Assembly: GCF_003369915.1 (NCBI RefSeq)
Contig: NC_046674.1
Coordinates: forward strand, 10,478,001 to 10,542,000
Source of the DNA: Drosophila miranda
Lineage: Eukaryota; Arthropoda; Insecta; Diptera; Drosophilidae
DNA length: 64,000 nt
Reading direction: 5' to 3'
Below are positions 34,630-46,800 of the stretch, piece by piece. The position numbers and the translations under genes were made by a program. The notes under the pieces are model-generated. The model was not told where the DNA came from. It did not search any database and saw nothing but the letters and a program-made list of their open reading frames with translations. Positions within the stretch are counted from its first letter, which is position 1, and each line of letters starts with the position of its first letter.

Positions 34630-35288
34630 GGAGCGGATCACCGGATGACCCGATGACCGGATGAGATCATCCCCAAGCCATCGTCTCGTGCCAAGAGCAT
34701 CATCGAATAGTTATATCTGGGGATACATATATGTACATCGAACAGCAGCCGCCATATATATTCAGATTGTACTTTATGAAAAGACATTATTATAAGAGGA
34801 ACCCAGATACCCCTCCCCCGCCCCCACATTAAGCCACTCTCTCTGTCTCTCTGTCTATCTCTATATACTATATGCTATATGCTATATATGTCTATGTCTG
34901 GCAGATCAAGAAACCAACAAACAAACAAGAAAGAACGCGAACAACCTGATATATTTTAAGTGAAAGAGCACGCTTCGAAGCGCCATATCTAGTATTTATG
35001 TATCTGAAATTAGTGTCGCCTCCAGAGATCACTGTACTCTCTACTGTACTACTTATTCGCCTCTCTAGTCCGTAAGTCACAGATAAAGCACCACCACACC
35101 ACACCTACATACACATATATATACATATATAGCGATGTGCGGTGATGAAATTAAGATTTGTATCTGCATCTGCATCTGCATTCATTATATATATTTTTTT
35201 TTCGCATATATGTACGTACTTACCACGCTCCATGTCTCTGTAGTACGAAATATATTTGGTACAATTAAAACCTGAACACACGAATAAA
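34630..35288 (+). other. mthl10: mthl10 3' UTR with poly(A) signal
   Basis: AT-rich region with TATA and CTCT repeats after the exon D stop codon, ending in AATAAA at 35283-35288. No coding exon was seen. Confidence 0.6.
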
Positions 35289-36331
35289 GCCAAAGATAAA
35301 ACTGAAAAATCTGTCCGCAAGTCACTTGGGATTTAGTTGTATTTTCGGTAACGATTTTCGCACACAGAAAACAAAAACTACAACGACAAGGACGATTATT
35401 CACTTAAATGAAGGAAATGATGATGATGATCCTTCGTTCTTTGTTGATTTTGATTCGTTTTATTTAGTAAGTCCTAGGATCCTCAACGACACAGAGATGA
35501 AATGATCAACCGAGCCACCTGGCAATCGTTATTAATTGATATTATTGTCTGAATCGATCAGGAATCGATGCGGATCACGAATTGGTATTCATGAGAGAAA
35601 ACCACATTAAAATCTGATCAAATATCGTTATCTATCCAATATCTATTCCAACGATCGCTTTCCGAGCGAAAAAAAGCTTTCCTTCTTGGCTTTTAGCCAA
35701 GACACCTACCTGCACCACCCACAGTGGTGGGTTTCGTGGGTGTTTGTATTGGCTAAGAAGTAGCCGTCAAGAAAATGAAATGAATTTTGAATGAAAAGAG
35801 GCCGTCGCGCCGGTTGAGATTCGTTTCGCTGATCGCGCGCTCGCTTTGGCTTGGAGGTGGATGACAGTGGCGGGGGCGGGGGAGGGGACAGGTACCCAGA
35901 GACTGGTCTGTGGTCTGGTCTATACGGGTTTTGGGGCTTGCTAATCAGTTAGTCTGTTTTTTATTCTTGGCCAGCATGGAGCTGCTGCCTTCTCGCGGTC
36001 TCCGTCGTTGTTGTGGTTGTCGTTGCGGTTGCCGGTTTGTCGTTTACTAAAGTGAGAGAGAGAGAGAGAGCTGCCTGCCTGTCTGTCTGTCTGTCTGTCC
36101 GTCGATCGGTCGTTGTTGTATGGTTGTTCTTTTTGGGGCTCGTTGTCGTTGTCGCAATCGCAGCCGTTTTTAGACCTACGCCGTCAACGTCGCACGTCGC
36201 GTCGTCGTTTTGTCATTTTTGAATCCGATTGTTGTTGATTTTGCTCGTATGCTTTGTTGTTGTTTTATTATTTGGTGCTGCTTTGCGTGCTCGTGTGCGT
36301 GTGCGTGTGCGTGAGTGTATTCTGTGCCTTG
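35289..36331. other. Intergenic region upstream of first mthl9-like gene
   Basis: No gene recognised. It contains GCG/CGG-rich sequence, a (GA)n run at 36054-36070 followed by CTGT repeats, and CGTTGTTGT-type repeats near 36110. The GA run could bind GAGA factor upstream of the TATA box at 36332. Confidence 0.4.
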
Positions 36332-36340
36332 CATAAAAGG
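36332..36340 (+). promoter_or_regulatory. TATA-like box of first mthl9-like gene
   Basis: CATAAAAGG, followed about 30 nt later by GCGATCGCCTCGCATA as the probable start region, leaving a leader of about 95 nt before the ATG at 36459. Confidence 0.45.
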
Positions 36341-36458
36341 CCGAACCGAACAGAGCGATCGCCTCGCATATTTGTTGTTTATTTAATTGTGACGTCAGAT
36401 CCGCAGCAGAACAAGTCGAGAAACCAAAAGAGATCTCTCCTGCGGTCCAACAACAACA

Positions 36459-38424
36459 ATGCCCACATCTCCGATCCCCAAACTGGCGCTGTTGCTGGTG
36501 TGCTTGGCCGCACAGCACTCCCTTTCGGCGGAGACCCCCACCGTGACGCATCCGTGTGCGTACGCGGATACCGTGAACATCACGGACGGACTCCGGCTGA
36601 AGGATGGCTCCTACTCGTACGCCGGAGTCGTCGTTCCGCCGGAACTGATGGCCGAGTACAGCTTCAAGGTGATCGACGGCGTCGAGTACCGCGCCCCCAA
36701 GCACCTGAGGGGCTGCGTCTGCCTCCTGAAGCCCTGCATCAGCTTCTGCTGTCCGCGGGGACTGGTGTTCGACGCCAAGGGCTGGAACTGCACGGCGCCG
36801 CACCAGGAGCGGCAGATCACCCACGTGGAGCTGACCTACGACAACCGGACGGTGGATCAGGTGCGCATCGGCGATCGATTTGTGGTGCGCACGGAGCTCG
36901 GGTGCCGCAACAAGTTCGTGGACAAGAAGCACGAGACCTTCTGGCAGTGGGACCTCTTCGAGAACGGATCTCTGCTGCGCGACTCCCGCCTGTGGAGCAC
37001 CGACGAGTACTGCTTCAGTCCGCTGCAGCACAAGGCCGAGGAATGGGAGTTGACGCCATTGAGCTGCGAGCGCTTTCAGACGGGCTATCGGGTGTGGATC
37101 TATGCGATATGTAAGGAGTAGTCCCTGTCCTGGGGATATCTGATCTCCGACTAACCGGTCTCTCCCCCTCCAGGCAGCATCATTGCCATTTTGATCAACA
37201 TATTTATACTGTCGCTGCTGGGCTCCGTGCGCGATGCCCGGAAGAGTCACTACGGACAGGTGATCATCTACTATCTGCTCGCGATGATCGTCGGTTACTC
37301 GCTGCTCGTCTACCTGGCCCTCAAGAACCCCATGAAGCTCTCCCATTCGGCCTGCAGGAACATCGGTTAGTATCCCATCATTATCCTTGATTTCTGTTGG
37401 ACTTTAATCCCGGTTTCTCTTGCAGGTTTGCTGGCCTACTTCTGCATCATGCTGTCCTTTGTCTTTCTGGCGATTTGTAGCTTCGATTTCCTGCAAAAGT
37501 TCCGCTTGAAGCCCTGCAAGAACTGGCTTCGCAGGTTGTCCTACTTTCTGGCTGTGGTTCTGGTTGTGGGCCTGCGTTTTGTGCTATCCTTTGCCCAGGA
37601 CTCGAGCCTGCCCAAGCACTTTAAGCCGGGTATTGGCGAGGACTATTGCTGGTTCGATGGTGAGTCAGAGGTGCCCTCCATATCTTAGGAAGCATCACGT
37701 GACGGTTGATTCTCCATTCTTGTTCCAGTGCGCCTTTGGGGCATTCTCGTCTACTATTATGCACCCATTGTCCTGCTGCTGGTCTTCAGTATCGTCTGCT
37801 GCCTCAAGGCCTACTTTTCCATCTACGAACTGCCTCCAGACACTCAATACATACTGGGAACACAGCTGCGCATCGTCAAGACCCAGTAAGAACCATCGTA
37901 TAAGCAGACATGTGTATCTCCAAGGACTGCTCCTGGAAATCCTTTTGATGTCTTCCGTTTTCCTTTCAGTTTCTATGCGTTTTGTGCCTATTTGGTGGGC
38001 GTCTTTGCCGTCTGGCTGCGTGAGGTCGTGGTCTACATCATGGCTCGTGTGCGAGAGCATTTCTTCATCATTGACTTCTGGAGTGGCATTTGTATCCTGG
38101 GCCTGGCCATCGCTGGCTTCATTCTGCTCCTGGGCAAGAACATGCATGTCAAGTCCTGGTGGGCCATCAATGTGTAAGCAGGCCCGGCCCCATCTCCATT
38201 AGAGACACCCTCAAAGAACCATCCTTTGCTCTCGCTTTCTCTTCCCACAGGGAGTCCAGTCAGACCGATTTGAGTGTCATAAATGCACGGGTCTACAATT
38301 TCAACGAAAAGGGTGATCTCAAGTCTTCAGGTGCGCAACACACACACAAACTCCTTTCCGGTTCTCAGTCAACATTCGATCCATTGCAGATTCTCCCTAT
38401 CAGCCAACGGTGACATCATTGTAG
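36459..38424 (+). CDS. Methuselah-like GPCR, mthl9-type, copy 1
   Basis: Mth-family seven-pass receptor. Exons 36459-37110, 37174-37365, 37426-37659, 37729-37885, 37970-38173, 38251-38330 and 38390-38424 have agreeing phases and sum to 1554 nt (517 aa). The ATG follows CAACAACA. Signal peptide LALLLVCLAAQHSLSA; ectodomain with CAYADTVNIT, RGCVCLLKPCISFCCPRG, LFENGSLL and DEYCFSPL; first helix from IIAILINIFILSLLG; seventh near FWSGICILGLAIAGFILLLG. The last intron is 60 nt, and splicing gives a tail ending SPYQPTVTSL. If it is retained, the frame instead runs to a stop at 38411. Poly(A) signal at 38641. Neighbouring mth-like genes share its orientation. I think it is the mthl9 or mthl14 type but cannot fix orthology. 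Confidence 0.88.
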
Positions 38425-40071
38425 ACGACTCTGAGAGACTGAGAGAGAGATTGAATGATTGCTCATCTGCGTATGAACTCTGTCTGGTGTTCGCTACGCT
38501 TCTGATTCATTTAGGTGCCACACCACACCACACACCACAAACACACCGTCACAAACAAATGTGTGAATATCTATCGTATCGTACGTACATTTCTAGGAAT
38601 TAAGCAATTACCTTGCTCTATTAACTTAAGGCTTTTGTTGAATAAACTCGAAATTCTGTAATATATCGTGCAAAGCGTTCGAGTGTGCATCAAATGTGCA
38701 TCATTTTGTGGACTTTTATGAGGCGTTTCAAATGAGATTTCATTGATTTACGGCCAATGAGCAGATAATGAAGATAAATAGTTTTGTATTCAATAGATCT
38801 GGGCCTTCTTTGGCCCCCTTTCTTCTAGGACGCATTTCGTTTGAGACCCATCAAAGGAGTGACAAATTGTAGTAGCAACTCCACAAACAAAAGCACAAAT
38901 CGTAAACTACACCCAAAATGTCCTGTGTCCGTTCACACTGCTTCTGCTTGACTCCTCGCTGACAGGGGACAGGGGACAGGGGGCAAGGGCAACGGCCACC
39001 CTTCGATAGGGTTGGGTCGCGATGGATTGTTGGATTAGCCACCGGCCAAGTGGCACGCAACAAATGTTACGTTAATGACGCAATTGAGAACGGTTATCCC
39101 TGTCCCTATCTATCCGTATCCGTATCTGTATCTGTCTCTCTATTTGTATCTGTATCTGCTTCTTTATCCATGTCTATGTCCAAGTCCATGTCTATAGAGT
39201 GTAGGGCCTCCTCCTTCGGCGACTATATATCCTTTTCCCTCTATTCTATGCTGAATCTCCCCTCAGACAAAACGAGCTGCGGAGACGCTGCTAGAAATGG
39301 TAGGGGCAGAACTTGGGGTCTATGTATTTGGAGATTATCGTTGGACATTGAATAATCCTTCAAAGAAGTGAGTCTGAAGTCTGAAGGCAATTACAATCGC
39401 AATGGCTTTGTGCTCGTTTCGGCCTTCGAAATATCTCTTGTACTCAATTAAAGAGTATTCCCGGAACCATTATATGTACATGTCTGTGCCCCTTGTCTAT
39501 GCTTTTGGCTAGTCTTCGTTTTTTTCCCATTTTCTTGCCATAAACAAAACGCCTCAAAGTGGGTGTGGGCCACACGGCCACCCCTACCGGCCGCCACAGA
39601 AGCGCCCCACCTCGCCTCGTCTGGACGTTCGATTCCATGCCACACTGCCACACTGCCGCACTCGCTGGGCGATTCGTTCCGAAATATTCAGTCGAAGTTC
39701 GGCCTGCGGCAGGTGCAGATGAAAGATCGATCCGTTCCGTTCCGTTCCGTTCCGTTCTGTTCACTCCAGTCCAATCGACTCAATAAACCGTTTGTGCACC
39801 TCCTTCTGAAACACGTCATCAGTGCATTATTTATCCATATTCTATATTCTATATTCTATATTGTATATTGTATATCTGTTTTCGATTCGGTTCGATTCGG
39901 TGCGGTGCGGCGCGTTGCGTTGCGGTTCGTTTATTCGATCCAAATCGATTGGGAAATCGCTGTGGAGGTAAACACACGAATAAATTGAAAGCCGTGGGAT
40001 AAACAAAACAAAAACAGAAACAGAAAAAAGCATCAACAGATTCGTTCCCGAAAGATCAGCCACAGAAGAGA
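38425..40071. other. Spacer with poly(A) signal and upstream region of next mth-like gene
   Basis: AATAAA at 38641-38646 probably ends the upstream gene. The rest has TATCTGTATCTG-type repeats (39110-39190), a GTTCC run near 39735-39760 and TATATTC repeats near 39840. No coding exon is supported. The leader of the next gene probably lies in the last few hundred bases, but no convincing TATA box was found. Confidence 0.45.
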
Positions 40072-42029
40072 ATGTCTCTGCCGATGGCGCAGTACCTCGT
40101 CCTCTTCGCGGGAGCGGCGCTCCTTCTGCCCACCGCCTGGGGCTACCAGGAGGAGATGCGCTATCCCTGCGCCTTCATCGACACCGCCAACATTACGGGC
40201 AGCTTCGGGACGGACGGCTCGTATGTCCACAACTGGACGGTGATTCCCCGCAACCTGGTGGCCGCCTACGACTTTGTCATCGAAAACGGCATTCGAGTGC
40301 CGGCTGCCAAGCATCTGCGGGGCTGTGTCTGCAAGCTGAAGCCCTGTGTTCGCTTCTGCTGCCCGGAAGGTGAGATCTACGATCTGGAGAGGAGACAGTG
40401 CCTGACCCCATCCATCGACCATCAGCCTCCGCCCGGCCAGACCCACTTCGAGGTGCAGATGCTGAATGGCAGCCTCAAGGAGCTGGAACTACGCTCTCGC
40501 TTCAGCATCTATGTGGATACGCCGTGTGGACACATGAAACCAGTGACAAAAGGCTCCGAGTATGTCCATTGGACACTGCATGAGGTACTACTCTCTCCCT
40601 CTCTCTCTCTCGGTGGCGTGCTCTTCTTATTGGCATTCCACTTTTCTCTCTCCATCTTTCAGAATGGCACTATCGCCCATCGTGGCCACATCTTCTCCAA
40701 ACACTATTGCTACACGCCTCTCCTGCTGCACAACGCCTCCTCCTCCTCCTTTTCCTGGGACTGGCAGCCTCTGGTCTGTGCCCCCGAGAAGCTACACTTT
40801 GTGCTGGGCGTCCGCGAGTGGACCTACGCCATCTGTGAGTGCTCCCTCCTACCGCACGCATTCATAAATATGTTTCCAATATAATAGTACGCTCATAAAA
40901 GTGATTGTTTGAATAACAAAAGTGAATTGCCTGTGGCGATTGATAGATTAATGGCCCCAAAACAGAAGAATCCTAACTCTCTCTCTCTTTCGCGTGCTTT
41001 CTCTTGGCAGGTCTCTTGATATCCATTATATCCATGGTCATTGTGCTGGTGGTGTATCTCATGTGCTCGGAGATGCGCAACAGCTTCTATGGTGTGGCCA
41101 TCAAGGCCTACACCATCTGCCTGATTATCGGATATGCCCTGCTCGGATACCTCACGCTCCACAACCCGGCCACACTCTCCAAGGCAGCGTGTCGCATCAT
41201 ACGTGAGATCCATTCGATTCTCCAGCGATCTCCGATCTACAGTTCCTCTTTTTCGATCTTTAGCTAGCTTGACGCTCATGTATCTGGTGCTGTCCTTCTA
41301 CATCCTGAGCTTTGTTTCCTTCAAACTCTACCTGAGCTTCCACGGCGTCGTCTTCACGAAGCTAATGTTCTGGCTGATCTTCACACCGATCGTCCTGATC
41401 GCCATTGGATGGTCCTTCTTTGTGGGCTTCAGTCACTACGGCTCGCGACTGGTGTTTGGCGGCGACACTTGCTGGTTCGATCGTGAGTGCCGTAGATCCT
41501 TTTTATCCCCGAAAATCACCCCATATCTAATCATCAATCGTTCAATTGTACAGCTCGCAACTGGAGCATTATGGTGTACCTGTTTGCCCCCGTTTTTGTG
41601 GCCTGTGCCATCAGCGGTTTCTTCTATATTCTCAGCCTCATTTACATCAGCGAACAGCCCGAAATCGAGACGGAAAAGAGCTTCGAGTCGATCGAGAAGA
41701 ACCGCTTCAAGTCCTTTTGGAAGTACTTCGGCTACACGGCCCTCGTGTGGCTCGTGTGCGTCTGCTCCTTCGCCTTCAACTACTACCGGGGGGAGCGTTC
41801 GCTGCACAACTATGCCGTTTGCTTCTGCATGGCCTTCCATGGGTTCGCGGCACTCTATGCGCTGATCGGCAAGAACCAGCAGATCCAGAACTTCCTGCGA
41901 CGCATCGATAAGTGAGTGATTCGATAATCGATAATAATCTATGCGCTCCCACCAAATCCTGATTCATATTTTCCTTCCTTTAGCGATGAGGATACCTGCG
42001 AGAACTCTGTGCCTTTGTCCAGTTTTTGA
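40072..42029 (+). CDS. Methuselah-like GPCR, mthl9-type, copy 2
   Basis: Second tandem receptor of the same type. Exons 40072-40584, 40663-40834, 41011-41202, 41264-41482, 41554-41911 and 41984-42029 sum to 1500 nt (499 aa) with consistent phases. Signal peptide MAQYLVLFAGAALLLPTAWG; ectodomain with CAFIDTANITG, RGCVCKLKPCVRFCCPEG and HENGTIAHRG; helices starting LLISIISMVIVLVVYLMC and including CWFDPRNWSIMVYLFAP; tail DEDTCENSVPLSSF. The intron before NGT sits at the same place and phase as intron 1 of mth. That 78-nt intron has no in-frame stop, so a naive reading would wrongly fuse it. Poly(A) signal AATAAA at 42111-42116. Ortholog assignment (mthl9 or mthl14) is uncertain. Confidence 0.88.
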
Positions 42030-42116
42030 GGCGAATCTCACTGGAAATTAAGTGTTAGTTTGATATTCTTTAGACGTTTGTGTACCCATTTTTTTGTCTC
42101 TAACTAAAGTAATAAA

Positions 42117-43051
42117 AGTATTTTGATCATATCATGGGGTAACAGTTGAGGAGTAACTGGTACAGTTTTAATCAAACTGTTAGTCGTGTCTAGAACCCAT
42201 TGGCTAGCCAAGACTCAAACCCAAGCAAATAAATACATACTACTGTCGTGCTGGATGTAGATGCCATGTAGCCTACTTTTGGGTGTAAATGTAAAACTCA
42301 ATATTCAAAAGTGCCCGCGAAATCGCAAAAATTATGCATTCCCACCCGCCCTTGGTGGGGTGCGAAAGGGGGCGGGCGCAATTTTGAAATACACCTGTGA
42401 CTAACTGTGTGATTAGCATTAATCATATAATCAAATCTGATTCGGATATTGATGCTGAAGAAATATTTACTCTATATTTTATGGCCACCCTGTAAACAGT
42501 TCAATATCAATACCCTGCAACAATCAATCAATCCTACACACAAGTATATGTATTTATGTATGTATATCCCCGTAACTCCATCAAAAATTGATCCACAAAA
42601 CAAAACATAAACACTTTGGTTTCATTTGGAAAAGCCCTGCACTGCACTGCTCGTCTAGTAGTTGCAACAATTTCCAATTTGTTGCTTCCTCCTCCATTTA
42701 GCTATAGCGGCATCCAATTTAAGAGTCCCTTCAAACATGCAACAAAAGCAACCTGAAACTCTCTGCACCGCCGCTTGCCACTTGCCACTTGCCGCTCCAC
42801 AATATCCCACGTAAATAACGTAATTTACACAACAAAACAAACTCTGGTGGCAGCCAGGGGTAGGCAGGGGGGTGAGGGCAAGGGGGGGTCGCGTCGCGGC
42901 CGGTGGTACCACAAAATCCAATCCGGGAATCCACTCAAAACCTGCAACCTGACCACTCCGCAACCCCCTCTCTTGGACCGTGGTCGAGTGTCCCTCCTGT
43001 GTCCCTCCCTCCCCCTCTGCAGCGTTGCCCCCCTACGCCGTTTTCTAGCGC
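42117..43051. other. Spacer right of the mth-like cluster
   Basis: No gene seen. Contains GGGGTGGG-rich and pyrimidine-rich patches and ends at a probable new promoter. Confidence 0.4.
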
Positions 43052-43058
43052 TATATAA
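43052..43058 (+). promoter_or_regulatory. TATA box of probable right-hand gene
   Basis: TATATAA within GCGCTATATAATAAGTGCGCG. About 30 nt downstream, near 43082, is a plausible start, followed by a leader-like sequence with GAGTCGAGT repeats. Confidence 0.4.
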
Positions 43059-43082
43059 TAAGTGCGCGCCGATTTTGTTTGA

Positions 43083-43603
43083 CATCAGAGGTCAATGGCC
43101 GCGAAAGGGACAGACACGGCGATAGAGAGCGAGGGCCAGAGAGAGAGAGAGTCGAGTTGAGTCGAGTCGAGTCCTGTGTTCCACAAGGGAGCACAGCCAA
43201 AGAGCTACTTGCATCCTTGCAACACACGCAAGCAGCAGCCTCCCGACTCCCGGCTCCCCCTCTTTGCTCCTCCCTTTTGAGCTACGTTTTGGCTGTCAAG
43301 CGCAAGGAATCAAGTGGAAAGTGAAACGAGAGCTATGCTGCCATCCAGCATCCTGCATCGTCTCCTCCTTCGAGATGTGGTGCTCTTTTGATGTGGCCTC
43401 GCCCAATGCGACTCCTCCTCGACACAGCCCGCCCGCCCATCGACGATGGAGATCCCGAGCCTGGTGCTCGTCGCTTCGGGTCTCGTCCTTGTTGGGTCCT
43501 GCTCTTTTTCTGGCTGGGCGTACAGCAGCAATCGTTTCAGCAGTTTCAGTCTCAGTCGCGTGCCGGCATATGGATACACAAAACGAGAGAGAGAACCACA
43601 CAT

Positions 43604-43646
<43 letters not shown>

Positions 43647-43862
43647 TATATATACTATATACATCTCGTTGGATCGATAAAACGTAGTAAAAATTCTCGT
43701 AGTAATGGAAGCTGGAAGGATGCTGGAGCCCGGCATCACCGACGCACATATACAGAAACTGCAGCAGCATCAACATAGCCCCAGCATCGGAGGGGGAGTG
43801 GGAATCGGGCAGCGGGCAGCAGGCAGCATCGTCCTGACGTGCGCACTGGAAATCCCATGAAG
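43083..43862 (+). other. Probable leader exon of a large unidentified gene
   Basis: About 780 nt from the TATA-directed start to a donor (ATGAAG|GTAGGA). It holds a long (GA)n run (43607-43648) and several small upstream ORFs, including a 51-codon one at 43705-43860 that overlaps the last ATG. The last ATG, at 43857, is followed by only one more codon (AAG) before the donor, so coding would continue in phase 0 in the next exon. The exon at 52830 begins in phase 0. This is a model, not a proof. Confidence 0.35.
43607..43648. repeat. (GA)n microsatellite
   Basis: Over 40 nt of almost pure GA dinucleotide, followed by TATATATA. A potential GAGA-factor site in the proposed leader exon. Confidence 0.9.
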
Positions 43863-46800
43863 GTAGGACATGTTTGGCGCGTTTTTCCCATAGTATTCGT
43901 TATTCGGTATTCAGTATTCAGTATTCGGTAATCGGTATTCGTGTTTGTTTATGTGCGAATACGAATGGCGGATGGCGGATGGCGGATGCAGGCTACACAC
44001 ATGCATTGCCATTGGGGGGTGGGGGGTGTGGGGGGCGGGCGGGCTGGACGGGATGGCTCCTCATTTGGTTGAAGAAATTGCCACCACTTCTGCCATTCAG
44101 AGGCAACCCCTGCTATCATCCACATCCTATGGATCCCATGGATAGATTCCCTGTTTCCCTGGTTGTTCCTGGCTGTTCCTGGCGGTTCCGTCCCGGAGAA
44201 CGGTGAACGGCGAACGGAGAGCCCAAACATGAAAATTAATTACCAAATGACTTTATGCTTTTTAATGGCCGTCGATGGCAGTTAAAGGATATGGGATATT
44301 AGACAAGCCATTAAATGGCTAACTGGCTGTGGAGGGGGCACGGCGCACGGGTCACGGGGCACGGGGCACGGGGCACGTGGCACGAGACACTAGCCACGCC
44401 CCTAAAACATCATCATATATGCATGCATATATGTAGATTCCTATAGGAGATAGGGGCTCGGGAGGATATCTATGATGATGGCATTCGCTTTGATGGCAGG
44501 ATAAATATTAAGGTGGGGTGCAGTGACACTCGGAATGGCTGGGGGGGCAGCGGCGGTGGCGGTGGCGGTGGCGCTGGCAGGAGGTTATTACCAATATTGG
44601 AAATTTCTAATTAACATTGAGAAAACGTTTAGGGACAGCTTTTGGTTCGGTGTTTGGGGGCTTTCACGGGGACTGTTGCCCCCAAAAATGTTTATGCGAA
44701 TGCTAATGACTTTTGGCAGAGCTTTAAAGGACTCATTTCATGACATTTCGATTGGGATTTGGGATCCTCCAAAATCTGTGAGCCCTTTTAATGGAATATC
44801 TATGTTTTCAGTGTTTCATCTGATGTTTTCAGTGATTTTTGAGCAATCGCCACCTTGGCAGAGAATCCTTTTGTAGATGGTCGGCTTTAGGAAGGATTTT
44901 CGTGCATTTTAGATAGCTTTTCCCACAGTTTTCGTAAAGAATTTATGGAATGTCGTGTCAGAAGATTAAAGACTGAAGGCGTAATCCGATCTATATGTTC
45001 TTTAGAACAATCTAAAGGTCTCTTAGAGTATTACGAGTATTTCCATGGGAAATCTGTTCAACGTCTCTTCGCAGATCCCTGCCCCGTCTCCTTCTCCACA
45101 CCGACCGACCCATTTCCGGTCACATTCCTGCTCCACCTCCGCCCCACTGCTCGCTAATGACTTGTTCCACAACTGCCCCCCGCCCCGCCCCGCCCCGCTC
45201 CATGCAATGCAAGACTTTTGTGTCGTACTCGCACTCCAATCCCGACAGTATTTCATACACAGAGCACGTAAAGCAAATCAAATACAATAAATAACTTTTA
45301 ATTTAACATTTTCTAGAAATTTACAATCCAAAGAATAATTTATGCCCATAAATGTCCCCCGACAAGCAATTGACCAACATTCCCCCCCTCCCCCCTTCCC
45401 ACCGACCCCTCCCGGCGATCCAACAAATATTGTGGCATTATAATTTATGAATTAACGAAAGGAAGGAACAAAAAAAAAACAAGAAGCGATGGTAAAAATG
45501 ATAAATTAAAAACGAAAACCAGTGAAAAAAAACCAATCTAACGGTTAGCACATGAAAGAGTGTGAAAGAGAGACGACGGAATGTGTGAGGGAGAGGGGGA
45601 ATGGTGGGGGGAACGGTGGGGGGAACGATGAGCGGGAGAGGGGAGTACCATCATAAATTCATTGATGGAAACGCAAACAAAAGAGTCTCACAAAAAAATG
45701 TTTCTTTCTGGTTTTTTTTTATATTTTTCCAGGGGGGAAAATACTAGTAAGGGGGGCAAGGCGTAGGGCTTTGGGGGTGGGGGCGACGTTGCATGCCACA
45801 CATACAAAAAAAATGTACAGTCGAAAAAGAGAAAAAAATGAGCTTCGATTATGGGCTGGGAGGGAGCCATGGGGCACCGTCTACACGGGGTCCACGGGGG
45901 TGCGGTGGGGGGACGGGACGGGGCATACGCGTGTGCTCTCGTTTCTCACCTGCAATGACACCTTTTTTTGTGGGGGGGGGGGGGTGGAGGAGGGGAGAGA
46001 GGGGCCCAGTAATAATCATGAAATTTTGTATTATTACTCGTATTTTGTCGCCACTTTTTCTCGCATTTCGTTTTCTTTTCTTTTCTTTTGGGTTTGATTT
46101 GGCTTTGGTTTCCCTTCGAGTTATGTTCGTTGTTTGACTTTTCGGTTGTTGTTTGTTGTTGGGTCTTGTGTGTGCCACCGCCGCCTCTGCCGCTGCCACC
46201 TCTTGAGATTTATTTCGTGTGCAGCTCGAGAAATGTTTCGTTTGTTCAATTTACAGACAACGGATCTTGGAGCCGAAAGCAATCTATCCCACTCACCCAT
46301 TGAGGAATTTGTGTGTCATTTTTGGGGGTCGTATGCCCTATAATTATGGCTGCAAGAAGTAGGGGAAGGGGAAGAAATGTGGGAAGAGTTGCATTGAATG
46401 ATTGATAGGATCAGTTTTTCCCATTTCCAAGGACTATGCCTTGAAGTATTCCCCAAATCCATCATTCTCCAAGCTGATTCCTCGTAATCATTCCTTAATT
46501 TCTTTAGATTTTAAGTCCATCTATCAAGATCGTCTCACCTGCTAATTCTTTCTCAAATTTCTGCCCAATTCCCATCTTCTATACACCCGACACTCTCCCA
46601 TGCCCCATGCCCCATCCACTGCCCACAGCAATCGATTCGTTTGGACGATCTTCCCATGGATCTTAACCTCATCTCATCGCATCTCATCTGACTTATTGAA
46701 ACGCTCTTCAGCACCAACTTATGTCTTGGCTCTTGGCCCTGGAGAGCTTCCCACAATCGATCGATCGATTACCAGGGCGATCCGATCACCGGCAATTTTG

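Noticed and set aside
36213..37346. A 377-codon open frame antisense to the first mthl9-like gene
   Set aside because: It is the shadow of GC-rich third positions of a real receptor on the other strand and crosses that gene's intron; no signal, domain or splice logic.
43446..43778. Plus-strand frame starting with a signal-peptide-like segment
   Set aside because: The remainder is an Arg-Glu repeat made by the GA microsatellite; no donor fits and it lies in a probable leader.
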